From the NCBI GenBank assembly GCA_023431215.1, contig JAEYXR010000122.1, positions 1 through 54,503 of the forward strand: a stretch of DNA of 54,503 nucleotides, given 5' to 3'. This DNA comes from Bacillota bacterium (lineage in GTDB: Bacteria; Bacillota; Clostridia; Oscillospirales; Ruminococcaceae). The notes beneath the pieces were generated by a model. The model was not told where the DNA came from and searched no databases. It saw only the letters and a list, made by a program, of their open reading frames with translations. The position numbers were made by a program, and so were the translations under genes. This document shows, in pieces, positions 35,678 through 44,651 of this stretch (positions are counted from its first letter, which is position 1; each line of letters opens with the position of its first letter).

Positions 35678-36436
35678 TTAAAGGCTGGCACCACCGTCCA
35701 CCGGAATATTGATACCGGTGCAAAAACCGGAGGCATCGCTGGCCAGATAAAGGATGGCGGGAACAATATCGTCCGGATGCCCCAAACGCCTCATGGGCGT
35801 ATAATTTTCTGCGTTTTTACGGTAGGTTTCTTCATCAAAGTTTGGGCGTCCCTGATTCCACCGGGTGTTTCCAATGGTGCCGGGAGAAACACAATTGACT
35901 CTGATTTGGGGTGCCAAGGTAACAGCCAGACATTCTGTTAGATGTAAAATAGCGGCCTTTGAGACACCATAGGGAATAGAGCTGCCCACCGGACGCATAC
36001 CTGCCCTGGAGGACAGATTGATGATGCTGCCCTTGCCCTGGGGCTTCATTACTCTGGCTGCCTCACGGCTGCAGAAAAAGGTGCCTTCTACGTTGGTGCG
36101 GTACAGCTTTTCCCATACTTCGGGGGTGACACTATCCAAGTCGCCAAAGGGGATGAAGGCTGTAATACCCGCGTTGTTGACCAGCACATCCAATCTGCCG
36201 TAGGTTTCTACACAAAACTCAACAAGGCGTCTGGCGTCCTTGGGGTTGGAAACATCGGCCTGGCACAAGGCTGCTTCTCCGCCAGCCTCAATGACCGCCC
36301 GGGCTGTTTCCTTTGCAGACTCCTCCGAACTAACATAGTTGACCACCACTTTTGCACCCTGCCCGCCAAAAGCAATTGCGGCAGCACGGCCAATACCTAC
36401 TGAAGCACCGGTGATAATAACTACCTGACTTTCCAT
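35678..36436 (-). CDS. Short-chain dehydrogenase/reductase
   Basis: A 252-residue classical SDR. It has the nucleotide-binding TGASVGIG (9-16), NNAG (87-90), Asn115, the catalytic Ser in the LSSRAG segment (142-143), and Tyr156 with Lys160 (YGVSK). The C-terminus has the usual PVDGGASL. By family it is an NAD(P)-dependent oxidoreductase of a 3-oxoacyl or sugar alcohol type; the substrate is not visible. AAGAGGTG lies 6 nt before the ATG at 36436; a GTG three codons earlier is unlikely. It is monocistronic. Confidence 0.93.
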   Translation of the reverse strand: MESQVVIITGASVGIGRAAAIAFGGQGAKVVVNYVSSEESAKETARAVIEAGGEAALCQADVSNPKDARRLVEFCVETYGRLDVLVNNAGITAFIPFGDLDSVTPEVWEKLYRTNVEGTFFCSREAARVMKPQGKGSIINLSSRAGMRPVGSSIPYGVSKAAILHLTECLAVTLAPQIRVNCVSPGTIGNTRWNQGRPNFDEETYRKNAENYTPMRRLGHPDDIVPAILYLASDASGFCTGINIPVDGGASL

Positions 36437-36547
36437 TTTTGACACCTCTTGTTGTTTAAAATTTGTTTTTTATAAAGGTTGCAGCAATAAAGCTTTGCAT
36501 AAAAATATGAAGCTGATAGCCTAAGGCTAAGTTAAAACAAAATTGTT

Positions 36548-36754
36548 CTATTCTTCTTTTTGAAACACCAGAGACATTAACTCTATATCACCGGTTCCTC
36601 TGGTTTCAACAGGAACATATCCGCAGTAAGTCCAGCCGTTTTCAATCCGTTCCCGAATTACTTCTTCAACGCTTTCAAAGCTATACTTTGTTCCTTTTCC
36701 AAATCCCTAACCGCAAAGTTCCGATTTTAGTCTGACAAACTCAACTTTTTTCAT
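36548..36754 (-). pseudogene. DUF4177-like small gene broken by an in-frame amber codon
   Basis: Starting at ATG 36754, with AGGAG 10 nt upstream, a 68-codon frame reads MKKVEFVRLKSELCG, then TAG at 36707-36709, then GFGKGTKYSFESVEE and onward to LVFQKEE, ending TAG at 36548-36550. Without the internal stop it matches the small DUF4177 pattern (MKKVEF start, GWTYCGYVPVE core, LVFQKE end) over its full length with no frameshift. So only codon 16 is disrupted, which suggests a recent nonsense mutation, a sequencing error, or readthrough. No downstream start with a ribosome site rescues it. The remaining parts of this 500-nt gap are AT-rich and show no other gene. Confidence 0.72.
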
Positions 36755-36953
36755 GCTTTCAATCTCCTGAAAATACTGTTTTATTGCGTAGCTTACATTT
36801 TATTTGTGAACAAGACCGTTCTTTACACAAAGCTTTTGCCTGTGGGTATTTTATCTTGTATACTCTTTTATTCTTAAAATAATTACCAACGGCAGATGCG
36901 CAATGAACAAGCTGATGGCAATAGTTTAATCATACAATGTTTGTAGCCTAAAA

Positions 36954-38285
36954 TCAATTGGCGCTTTTCACCCGCTTGCCCTGCTTGATTTGGGTGTCAT
37001 ATGGGTCGAGGATAACAGAATCGTTGGCGGATACCCCTGAAATAAGCTGAACCCTGCCGCCCATGCGCAGACCGGTTTCTACGGCACAAAGGGTGGCTTT
37101 GCCGTTTTGTACCAGATAGACGGCGCTTTTGCCCTCATGTGGTACAAGAGCAGAAGCGGGAACCGAAAGCACGTCTCGGGCTGCCACCGAGGTAAAAGTA
37201 AGGTCTGCCTGGAACCCGGCACCTGCCTGCTTGGGCAGATTTTGGGGGGCAAGCTCTACCAGGCATCGGTTTTCCCGCAGGCCGATAGAAGAAAGGCTTT
37301 GCTGTGCTACGGGGGAGACAAAGGAGACAAGAGCGGTAAATTGAGTGCCGTCGGTAAGAGCACAGGCAACCGACTCACCTTCCTTTAGACCCATAGTATC
37401 CTCCGAAAGGAGAGAAGTCTCAATTTTCATGCCTTCCCGCCCAAACAGCTTGACAACAGGCTGGTTTTCTGCCACAAATTCTCCCGGCTGTACGTAAACC
37501 TCCCAAACAGTGCCATCCGCCGGAGCCGCAATGGCGGTGGCGTCCAGTTTATCGGTGAGGTAGTCAATGGTAAGCTGCAGCTGCCCAACGCCATAATCTC
37601 CCAGCAAACCAAGCTGTGACTGGTAGGAGCGAATGAGAGCCTTTTGATAGGCCATGACGCTGTCCGAAGCTCCGTTTTGTGCAATGACAAGGTTTTCTCT
37701 TGCTGCAATCATCTGCTGCCGAAGAAGAAAAAGCTGGTTTTTAGCTGTGGCAAAGCCGGAGGAACCAAGAGGAAGATTGTCGTAAGCCTCTTCTGCCTCC
37801 TCGTAGGCTCGTTTGGCCTGAAGATAGGCACTTTCGGCAATTTCCATGGCGGCGTCGGCACTGCCCCGCTCTTCACCAAACTGATGCTGGTATTGCAGCT
37901 GTGCTGCTGCCAGCTGCACGGCAATCTGCTCACGCTGAATACCATCCTGAGCACGCAGCGTCTTTTGCTGCAGCTTCAGGCTTTCTATTTGGTCGGTGAG
38001 CTGGCGGCGGCTGTCGGTATCATCCAGTATGACAACCTCTGTCCCTGCTGTTACGGTACGGCCTTCTCCTGCCGGGATGCTTTTTACAAATCCTGTTGTT
38101 TTGGCGCAAAGTATCCTGCTGTCTGTTGGCACCAGTGTGCCTTGGGCGGTAAAGCTGTCGCCCAGTGGGGCAGGGGCAAGCAGCTCGGTATGTACAGCCA
38201 CAGGTGTCAGCACAGACACAGCCGCTATCAATATGCTAACTACCACGGCAGTTGCAAGAATGGCAAGTTTTACTTGTTTTTTCAT
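36954..38285 (-). CDS. HlyD-type efflux adaptor (membrane fusion protein)
   Basis: A 443-residue adaptor with one N-terminal membrane helix (about 8-28), a biotinyl-lipoyl split domain (about 50-90 and 250-290; GFVKSIPAGEGRTV and GTVWEVYVQPGEF), a long coiled-coil hairpin between them, and a beta-barrel C-terminal half. By family it links the ABC transporter encoded upstream to the outside in MacA-like efflux. The ATG at 38285 has GAGAGGTG about 10 nt upstream. It is the last gene of the TetR-ATPase-permease-adaptor operon, separated from the permease by 41 nt. Confidence 0.9.
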   Translation of the reverse strand: MKKQVKLAILATAVVVSILIAAVSVLTPVAVHTELLAPAPLGDSFTAQGTLVPTDSRILCAKTTGFVKSIPAGEGRTVTAGTEVVILDDTDSRRQLTDQIESLKLQQKTLRAQDGIQREQIAVQLAAAQLQYQHQFGEERGSADAAMEIAESAYLQAKRAYEEAEEAYDNLPLGSSGFATAKNQLFLLRQQMIAARENLVIAQNGASDSVMAYQKALIRSYQSQLGLLGDYGVGQLQLTIDYLTDKLDATAIAAPADGTVWEVYVQPGEFVAENQPVVKLFGREGMKIETSLLSEDTMGLKEGESVACALTDGTQFTALVSFVSPVAQQSLSSIGLRENRCLVELAPQNLPKQAGAGFQADLTFTSVAARDVLSVPASALVPHEGKSAVYLVQNGKATLCAVETGLRMGGRVQLISGVSANDSVILDPYDTQIKQGKRVKSAN

Positions 38286-38326
38286 AAAGGTACGCACCTC
38301 TCTCGTGCCAAAGGACACGGATCATT

Positions 38327-40708
38327 TTATTCTCTTTCTCTCAGCAGCTCGGCGGGGGTCAGCTTTTTCAGCTTGCGCAGCATCAGTGCAGAGCTGAGCC
38401 AAACTGCCGCAAAGGTAAGAAGGATAGAAAAAAGCAGCGATGGCAAGTCAACAAAATCGGGAATGGTATAAAGTTCTGATACCATGGCGGTAGACATCAG
38501 CCTGCTGGCAGCCATGGTCATGGGGATACCCAACACCACGGCGCCCAGAGATAACAGCCATTGACCGGTTGAAATGACGTCCAGACACTGCCTGTGGGTA
38601 AGCCCCAACATCATCATGGTAGAAATTTCTCTTTTTAGCTCCTCAAAGCTGATAAGAGAGCTGGTATAAACCACCGCCAGGCCAATAAGCACTCCCATGC
38701 CCGCCATAGAGACCATGATGCCGCCAAAGCTGCCCATCATGGTGCGGTACTTTTGCAGCTTTTCCATGCGGCTCTCCACTGTGGTTACAGCAGTGGCATC
38801 CTCCAGATGCTCCAAAATGCCGGTAATGGTGTTGTCCGGCGCTTTGATAAGCACCGAGGTATAGCCGCTGCCATAGTCGCTAAGGCGGCCTGCCTGCTGA
38901 TGGGAGGTGTAGGCCGTAGAGCCCATATATTGTGCAATGATATCGGCTACCGCCACCTGTGTGGTTTGTTCACGGGGATAAGAGGTTTTTACCTGAATCA
39001 TATCTCCTTTGCCTACACCCAGCCGGTTGGCCATATGGCGGCTCAGGACAATACCGCTGTCTGTTACGGTGACGCTGCCGTCGGCTTCATTATACAGGCG
39101 GCAAAGCTGAGAATCCTGGGGGATGCCCTGAATGGTACACTCTATCTTGCCTCCGGGGCCCTCCAGTGTGGAGGGAAATTCCACAATTCCCTCCACCAGC
39201 TCCACAGCCGGGTCACGTATGGCTCGCATGGCATCTGCCGGAGCAACAGGAGAGGAAAAATGTACCGAGATATCCTGCCGCTGAGTTTTTTCTAAAAAAT
39301 CAAAGAGAAATACGTCAAAAAGGCTGTTCATAGATACCAAAGAAGCAGTAATCATATAAGCGCAGGCAATACCGAACAAGGACATGGCGGTGCGCTTGCG
39401 GTTGCGGGAAAGACTGCGCACTGCCATCAGCCCGGGGACGGTGAAAAGTGTGGTGAAACCGGGGATGCGCTCCAGCACGGAGGGTCGGGAATGTTTGGGT
39501 GCGGCAGGGCGAAGCGCCTCGCTGGGGCTGAGGCGGCTAAGGCTGCGTGCACACACCCATCCAACCCCTCCGCAGAAAATGGCCGCTGCCGCAGAGCCTA
39601 GAAGCATATAGTGAGGAGAGAGCTGAAATGGAATTTGGGGCAGCTTAAAGTACATGCCATAAAAGTCGCCCATGGGTTTTGCCAAAAGACTTCCTGCCAG
39701 CCCGCCCAAAAAGCCGCCCACAAGCCCCACAAGGGCACCGTAGCATACATAGTGTCGGCTGATTACCCGGTGGTAAAAACCAAGTGCCATCAGGGTGCCT
39801 GCCTGGGTTCGCTGCTGCTGTATGAGGCGATGAAGGGTAATATACAAAATAACCGATGCAACAATTAAAAATAAAAAGGGAACAGCGGTAGACATTCTTT
39901 CCAGCTGTTTCAGCTCCTCCAGCAGCATGGCAACCGAAAGGTGGTCTTCACGGTCAAACACGCTGTAACAACCATAGGGCTCCAGCACCCGGCGTATGCT
40001 ATCCTCTACATCCTTGGTGGTATAGCCGGGGGAGAGTGTAAGGACAAACTCGTTGACAAGCCCCTGCTTGCTCAACAGGGCCGAGAGCGTGTCATAAGAG
40101 ACAAACCCTGTGTCATAGGTGGCAAAATCGGGTAGCATGTCGGTCATGCTTCTTATCATATATATATTCTCTGGGGTAATACCGCTGCCGGTTACGGTAA
40201 GGTTGGTTTTTCGCCCGGAGATAACAGGCTCTAACATGTCTCCCACCTGCAGCTTATGGGCATCAAAAAAACCGTCTCCCACAGCAATTTCCCGTGCGCC
40301 ATCTGCCGGTGCCGTACCCTTGGAATATAGTGGCAGGCAAAGCCCGTCGGGTACAATGGAGGTAAGCTTTAGCTCAATATGCTCATCGCCCAGCCCTGTA
40401 ACACGAACCGACTGGGTAAGCCGCCCCTCTGCCCGTTCTATGCCGTTTAGTCGCTCCAGCCTGCCGGAGAGTGCGGCAGGGGCCTCCTGCACCTGTACAA
40501 ACACCTGCGGAAAGGCGGTGGAGGCAAAAAACTCCTCTTTGGCAGAGGTGAGCTGGTCAGAGGTAATAGCCAGCACACAATAGCCGCAAAAGCCTATGGC
40601 TACAATGAGAATGGAGGTGCCGTAGGCCACGGCGCTTCGGCGCATATCACGGATGGTTTTAACGAACAAAAGCTTCCATGCGGCCCTTTTGCCGCCGTGG
40701 CTTACCAT
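38327..40708 (-). CDS. ABC transporter permease, FtsX/MacB-like
   Basis: A 793-residue permease with the FtsX-type double layout: an N-terminal helix (about 25-45), a large external domain, three helices (about 270-380), then another helix near 425, a second external domain, and three helices near the C-terminus (about 665-775). This is the FtsX/MacB-like fold of exporters for lipids, peptides or antibiotics. The start codon overlaps the end of the ATPase gene, and GGAG lies 5 nt upstream, so the two are translationally coupled. Confidence 0.9.
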   Translation of the reverse strand: MVSHGGKRAAWKLLFVKTIRDMRRSAVAYGTSILIVAIGFCGYCVLAITSDQLTSAKEEFFASTAFPQVFVQVQEAPAALSGRLERLNGIERAEGRLTQSVRVTGLGDEHIELKLTSIVPDGLCLPLYSKGTAPADGAREIAVGDGFFDAHKLQVGDMLEPVISGRKTNLTVTGSGITPENIYMIRSMTDMLPDFATYDTGFVSYDTLSALLSKQGLVNEFVLTLSPGYTTKDVEDSIRRVLEPYGCYSVFDREDHLSVAMLLEELKQLERMSTAVPFLFLIVASVILYITLHRLIQQQRTQAGTLMALGFYHRVISRHYVCYGALVGLVGGFLGGLAGSLLAKPMGDFYGMYFKLPQIPFQLSPHYMLLGSAAAAIFCGGVGWVCARSLSRLSPSEALRPAAPKHSRPSVLERIPGFTTLFTVPGLMAVRSLSRNRKRTAMSLFGIACAYMITASLVSMNSLFDVFLFDFLEKTQRQDISVHFSSPVAPADAMRAIRDPAVELVEGIVEFPSTLEGPGGKIECTIQGIPQDSQLCRLYNEADGSVTVTDSGIVLSRHMANRLGVGKGDMIQVKTSYPREQTTQVAVADIIAQYMGSTAYTSHQQAGRLSDYGSGYTSVLIKAPDNTITGILEHLEDATAVTTVESRMEKLQKYRTMMGSFGGIMVSMAGMGVLIGLAVVYTSSLISFEELKREISTMMMLGLTHRQCLDVISTGQWLLSLGAVVLGIPMTMAASRLMSTAMVSELYTIPDFVDLPSLLFSILLTFAAVWLSSALMLRKLKKLTPAELLRERE

Positions 40709-41415
40709 GCAAGCTCCGCAGCCGAAATGGGCGCGGTATTGGTGGTAACAGTGTCCAGTCTGCCGTCTTTCATATGAAAAACCCGGTCAGCAACCTGTGC
40801 CATACCGCCATGATGGGTAATGGTTATTACAGGGCAGCCAAGCTCATTGCGTACACGCAGCAGCAAATCCACTACAGCTACGCTGTTTTTGCTGTCCAAT
40901 GCGCCGGTGGGTTCATCACACAGCAGCAGGGAAGGTCGTTTGACAATGGCACGGGCAATAGAAACCCGCTGCTGCTCTCCGCCGGAAAGCTGGGATGGGA
41001 AGTGCTTTTCACGCCCGGTAAGACCTACCAGCTCCAATGCATCCCGACTGCTCATGGGGTTGTCGGCAATGCTGGCCGCCAGCTCTACATTCTCCAGTGC
41101 CGTCAGCGACGGAATGAGATTAAAAAACTGAAAAATAAAGCCCACAACATCTTTTCGGTATACCGAAAGCTCACTGTCAGACAGTTGGGTCAGTTCCTGT
41201 TTGCCATGCCACAATTGGCCTGCCGTGGGGCGGTCCATACCGCCCAGCAGGTTGAGCAGTGTACTTTTACCGGAGCCGGAGGGACCCAGAACAACTATGA
41301 ATTCTCCGTTATGTATTTTAAAGGTGGCGTCAGACAGCGCATTGACCGAGACGCCCTCCCCCTGATAGCAACGGGATAATCCTTTGCCTTGTAAAATAAT
41401 TTCAGAGCTGCTCAT
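40702..41415 (-). CDS. ABC transporter ATP-binding protein (LolD/MacB type)
   Basis: A 237-residue ATPase with Walker A GPSGSGKST (44-52), the Q-loop near Gln96, signature LSGGEQQR (143-150), Walker B LLLCDEP (163-169) and the H-loop in TITHH. It drives the FtsX-type permease that follows. AGGAGAAGG precedes the ATG. Its first 14 nt overlap the end of the TetR gene, and its stop overlaps the permease start, so the operon is tightly coupled. Confidence 0.95.
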   Translation of the reverse strand: MSSSEIILQGKGLSRCYQGEGVSVNALSDATFKIHNGEFIVVLGPSGSGKSTLLNLLGGMDRPTAGQLWHGKQELTQLSDSELSVYRKDVVGFIFQFFNLIPSLTALENVELAASIADNPMSSRDALELVGLTGREKHFPSQLSGGEQQRVSIARAIVKRPSLLLCDEPTGALDSKNSVAVVDLLLRVRNELGCPVITITHHGGMAQVADRVFHMKDGRLDTVTTNTAPISAAELAW

Positions 41416-42028
41416 GCACCTTCTCCTTTCGGGTTAAAATACCCATGCCCAAAATGTCCAGCATTTGAACTGCCTTTTCCATTGCCTGGTCAGGTTTTTC
41501 GGTGAGGTAAAATTCACTTAAAAGGTCTTCCACCATGGCAAGGTACATTTGCGCCACCAAAGCGGGATCAATATCGCTGCGGATGAGCCCGCGATCTTGA
41601 TCCTCTTGCAGAAGCCTGGTCAGCATCCCTCTGGAATCCATTTTTTTGGTAATGTGGCGTATAAAGTCACTGCCGTCACGGGTCATCAGCATACCGATTT
41701 TATTGTAATCGGGGTGCTTTGCTACACATTCCAATATGGCGGGCATAGATGCTTTTGCAACTTCAAAAAAACTCTGGTTCTCTAGGAATATTTTGTGTCG
41801 GGCAAAAACCTCCAGCTTTTCTTTGCCAATTTGCTCCATGAGGTACAGATACAAATCCTCTTTGCCATGAAAATATTGATAAAAGCTGCCCCTGGGAATC
41901 TCCGACCCCTTAATAATGCGGTTGATGGAAGCATGAGAAAAGCAGTACTGGGAAAACTCCTCAATGGCTGCTTTGATGATGCGCTGCTGCTTTGTGGCAG
42001 GTAAGTTAAAAAAAGTAGACGTGGGCAA
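41402..42028 (-). CDS. TetR family regulator of the ABC efflux operon
   Basis: A 208-residue TetR-type regulator. Its N-terminal helix-turn-helix (about 10-52) has ASINRIIKGSEIPRGSFYQYFHGKEDLYLYL. It starts with TTG at 42028, AAGGAG 9 nt upstream. It is the first gene of the operon and lies directly downstream of a promoter with two identical palindromes. It probably represses the operon and is released by a transported compound. Confidence 0.92.
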   Translation of the reverse strand: MPTSTFFNLPATKQQRIIKAAIEEFSQYCFSHASINRIIKGSEIPRGSFYQYFHGKEDLYLYLMEQIGKEKLEVFARHKIFLENQSFFEVAKASMPAILECVAKHPDYNKIGMLMTRDGSDFIRHITKKMDSRGMLTRLLQEDQDRGLIRSDIDPALVAQMYLAMVEDLLSEFYLTEKPDQAMEKAVQMLDILGMGILTRKEKVHEQL

Positions 42029-42061
42029 ACGAGTCAGCTCCTTATCACATAAATACGGATT

Positions 42062-42122
42062 ATGACAAGTATGTCATATTATCTATAATATACCATATCT
42101 GCATGTATGACAATGCTGTCAT
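42062..42122 (-). promoter_or_regulatory. Promoter and twin operators of the TetR-ABC operon
   Basis: Two copies of the palindrome ATGACA-N4-TGTCAT lie at 42062-42077 and 42107-42122. On the minus strand a promoter runs between them: TTGTCA (plus 42108-42113), a 17-nt spacer and TATTAT (plus 42085-42090). The first palindrome overlaps the -35 and the second covers the start-site region, which fits repression by the TetR protein encoded next. Confidence 0.85.
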
Positions 42123-42153
42123 GAAATAAATTTTTATAAAACGGTCATAAATT

Positions 42154-42182
42154 TTGAAATAAATGGATAGTTGTGCTAGTAT
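42154..42182 (+). promoter_or_regulatory. Promoter of the DUF885 gene
   Basis: TTGAAA (42154-42159), a 17-nt spacer and TAGTAT (42177-42182). A transcript starting near 42189 would carry an unusually long leader of about 255 nt before the gene. Confidence 0.5.
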
Positions 42183-42188
42183 GAGAAC

Positions 42189-42444
42189 ACATTAAATAAT
42201 GCTTCTAAATAAGAGAGTTGTGTCCTTTTTGAAAATGGAACTAAAAAGGCGGCAAAGTATTTCATGCTGAAATTGCGGTAGCAGTACCGCAGGCATTCAA
42301 TGTTTTGCTGTTTGCCGATACAGAAAGCATCCGCTGCCAATGACAATACGTTGCGGCGCGGCTTAGTTTGCCCTATGGGAAGAATCGCTTGTAACACTGG
42401 AGCAATGATACCCACTATTGCTCCCAAGAATAGGATGGTGCCGC
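42189..42444 (+). other. Structured 5' leader of the DUF885 gene
   Basis: About 255 nt without a convincing gene but with several strong hairpins. They include CCTTTTT with AAAAAGG, TGCGGTA-GCAG-TACCGCA, and GGAGCAAT with ATTGCTCC just before the ribosome site. None ends in a T-run. No known riboswitch consensus is recognisable. It may be a regulatory leader. Confidence 0.4.
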
Positions 42445-44274
42445 ATGAACTGGAAAACGAGAGGCTTGGCAATTTTTTGTGCAGTGGCAATGACAATGTG
42501 TTCTGCCTGCGGGCAAAGCGGACAGGGGGAAAGCGGACAAAACAGCTATCCTTCATCTGAAGCTATGCGGCCCAAAACCCAGCCGGAACTTTTTGCAGAC
42601 TTTACCCATCAGCTTTTTGAAGAAGCTGTGACTCAAGACGGCATCAGCCAACACTTTTTTGTTGCCAACCCCGCCACACTGGGGGGTAAGGGTAGCCCCA
42701 ATTTAGGGCGCTTTGATTTGGAAAGTTTGTTGGAATATGAAGAAGAAGTTCGGGACAATTATGCCAGGTTAAGCACCTTTGGTTACGGGGCACTTACCGC
42801 AGAACAGCAACAAACCTATGCCATCTTAAAAGACGTTTATGAGTTGGAAATGGAGGCGGAAGGGTTGGCTTTGTTTGCCAGCCACAACACCCTCAACAAC
42901 GGTAATTTGACAACGTTACCCCAGCTGTTGGCCGATTTTCGCATCCAGAGCGAGCAGGATATTGAGGATTACCTGATGCTGCTGGAAGACTTTCCCCGAT
43001 GTCTGGAGGAAGGCATGAGCCTGGAATATGCCAGAGCCGAGGCGGGCATGTTCATGCCGGAGCTTATTTTGGATAAGGTACTGGAGGCAGGAAGAGGTTT
43101 ATTGTCAAAACCTGAAGAGAGCTTTATGATTACTTCTTTTGAAGAACGCCTGAATGCTCTGCCCAACCTGGCCGCCAGCAAAAAAGCAAAGTATCTGGAA
43201 AAAAACCGTACCCTTTGGTTGAAAAAAGCTGTGCCGGCAGGAGAAAAGCTGCTGGAGGATTTGGAGAGCCTGCGTGAAACATGCAGCCCTGCCCAGGGGC
43301 TGTGGCAGTGCGAAAAGGGCAAAGACTATTATGCTTACTTTTTAAAGGCGACTACCGGGCTGGACATTACCCCGGAAGAAGCTGCCGTGCTGCTGGAGGA
43401 TGCAGTGGAGGACAACATTGGCCAGCTGCTGCAAATTGTTTATACAGATACCAAGGCAGTGGAGGAAATTGGAGGAGATAACTCAAAGAGCCTGGAGCTG
43501 GATACCCCAGAAAAAATATTGGAATGGCTGCGCTACAAGTCGTCGGATGAATTTGAACCCATTAAGGATATTTCTTACCAGGTAAAAAGGGTGCCGGACA
43601 GCTTAAAGGAGAGCAGTGCTCCTGCCTATTTTTTACGTCCCCCGGTAGATGCTCCTTCCCACAACTACATTTATATCAACGATAAATATAAGAGCCAGGT
43701 AGAAGGGCGGGCCCTGGTAGAAACACTTGCTCACGAAGGCTACCCCGGACATATGTATCAAAACAATTATTTCATCAGCAAACAGCCGGATAAGCTGCGC
43801 TGCATTTTGAGTTTTAAAGGGTACTCCGAAGGGTGGGCAAATTATTGTGACAGCCAAGTATATTCGTGGCTGGGTTATGGTAGAAACGCCAGCGCACTGC
43901 TGCGCTGTGATGACGCCATCAACAGCCTCCTGAGTGCCCGTATTGACATTGGTGTTAATTACGAGGGCTGGGATGAACAAAAAATAGGAGAATACCTGGG
44001 AGAGCTGGGGCTGAATGTTGCCGCGGCTCGGGAGGTATTTACAGGTGTTTTGTCAGATCCCGGCAATTCTCTGGCTTATGCCCTTGGAGAGCTGGAATTT
44101 GAGCGCCTGCGCTCTGCTACCCAGCAGAGGCTTGGCACACAGTTTGATGCCAAAGCCTTTCACCAGGTAATATTGGACTGCGGCCCGGCTCCCTTTAATT
44201 TTGTAGAGGCTAAAATCAACGATTATGTGGAATCGATATTAAACAAAGGCACGGCTGCTGCTAAGGCTGCATAA
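42445..44274 (+). CDS. DUF885 family lipoprotein, putative metallopeptidase-like
   Basis: A 609-residue exported lipoprotein (signal ends MTMCSACGQ). It belongs to the DUF885 family, recognised by the HEGYPGH motif near residues 429-435 (LVETLAHEGYPGHMYQNNYF), the following GWANYCDSQVY segment, and an all-helical fold. The HExxxGH-like pattern resembles zinc metallopeptidases; some relatives are described as peptidases, but activity here is inferred. AGGATGG lies 7 nt before the ATG at 42445. It stands alone after a long leader. Confidence 0.85.
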   Translation: MNWKTRGLAIFCAVAMTMCSACGQSGQGESGQNSYPSSEAMRPKTQPELFADFTHQLFEEAVTQDGISQHFFVANPATLGGKGSPNLGRFDLESLLEYEEEVRDNYARLSTFGYGALTAEQQQTYAILKDVYELEMEAEGLALFASHNTLNNGNLTTLPQLLADFRIQSEQDIEDYLMLLEDFPRCLEEGMSLEYARAEAGMFMPELILDKVLEAGRGLLSKPEESFMITSFEERLNALPNLAASKKAKYLEKNRTLWLKKAVPAGEKLLEDLESLRETCSPAQGLWQCEKGKDYYAYFLKATTGLDITPEEAAVLLEDAVEDNIGQLLQIVYTDTKAVEEIGGDNSKSLELDTPEKILEWLRYKSSDEFEPIKDISYQVKRVPDSLKESSAPAYFLRPPVDAPSHNYIYINDKYKSQVEGRALVETLAHEGYPGHMYQNNYFISKQPDKLRCILSFKGYSEGWANYCDSQVYSWLGYGRNASALLRCDDAINSLLSARIDIGVNYEGWDEQKIGEYLGELGLNVAAAREVFTGVLSDPGNSLAYALGELEFERLRSATQQRLGTQFDAKAFHQVILDCGPAPFNFVEAKINDYVESILNKGTAAAKAA

Positions 44275-44410
44275 TAAAAAGACATGAATAAGCCTTTGCA
44301 TTTGCAACATGCCATAGAAAGACGGAGTCTGTATTTCTGCGGCTGCCGTTTTGAACAGTATATTTATTCATAAACGATGTTATAAAAATAGCACTATTGC
44401 AACTTTTCTA

Positions 44411-44439
44411 TTGACATATGGCAAAAACTGTTATATGCT
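44411..44439 (+). promoter_or_regulatory. Promoter of the small peptide and OFA transporter
   Basis: A consensus TTGACA (44411-44416), a 17-nt spacer and TATGCT (44434-44439). The expected start is about 35 nt before the small ORF. Confidence 0.7.
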
Positions 44440-44482
44440 ATATAAAATATTTGTATTGGTGAGAAAAAAAGGAGCTTTTTAT

Positions 44483-44578
44483 ATGGTTCTTTTATTAAAC
44501 GTAGCAATAATTATTCTAGGTGTTGTAATTTTACCTTACAGCACTGTTTTTGCTACGCAACAAAGCTCTGTTGATTAA
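44483..44578 (+). CDS. 31-residue single-span membrane peptide
   Basis: A short ORF with an excellent ribosome site (AAAGGAG, 44469-44475) encodes 31 residues starting MVLLLNVAIIILGVVILPYS and ending TQQSSVD. It is one membrane helix with a short polar tail. It lies between a consensus promoter and a strong terminator, directly before an OFA-type transporter. Some OFA transporters are accompanied by a small single-span protein annotated as a small subunit; this could be such a partner. Alternatives are a leader peptide controlling the terminator, or a small toxic peptide. No antisense RNA is evident. Confidence 0.65.
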   Translation: MVLLLNVAIIILGVVILPYSTVFATQQSSVD

Positions 44579-44597
44579 TTGCTTGATTAATTAATTA

Positions 44598-44628
44598 GAC
44601 CTGCAGCGTAAGCTGCAGGTCTTTTTTT
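44598..44628 (+). terminator. Terminator between the small peptide and the transporter
   Basis: A perfect 10-bp stem (44598-44607 with 44612-44621), a GTAA loop and a T-run (44622-44628). It is 20 nt after the small ORF and about 24 nt before the transporter start, so readthrough could control transporter expression. Confidence 0.9.
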
Positions 44629-44651
44629 ATAAAAATTAAAGGAGAAAAGAG

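Noticed and set aside
36707..36709. Amber codon read as pyrrolysine
   Set aside because: Nothing in the window suggests a pyrrolysine system; a mutation or sequencing error is simpler.
42176..42556. Minus-strand open frame opposite the DUF885 leader
   Set aside because: It overlaps the start of the DUF885 gene, has low-complexity composition and no ribosome site.
44411..44480. Sigma-54 promoter for the OFA transporter
   Set aside because: GG and GC pairs exist but with the wrong spacing; a good sigma-A promoter explains the region.
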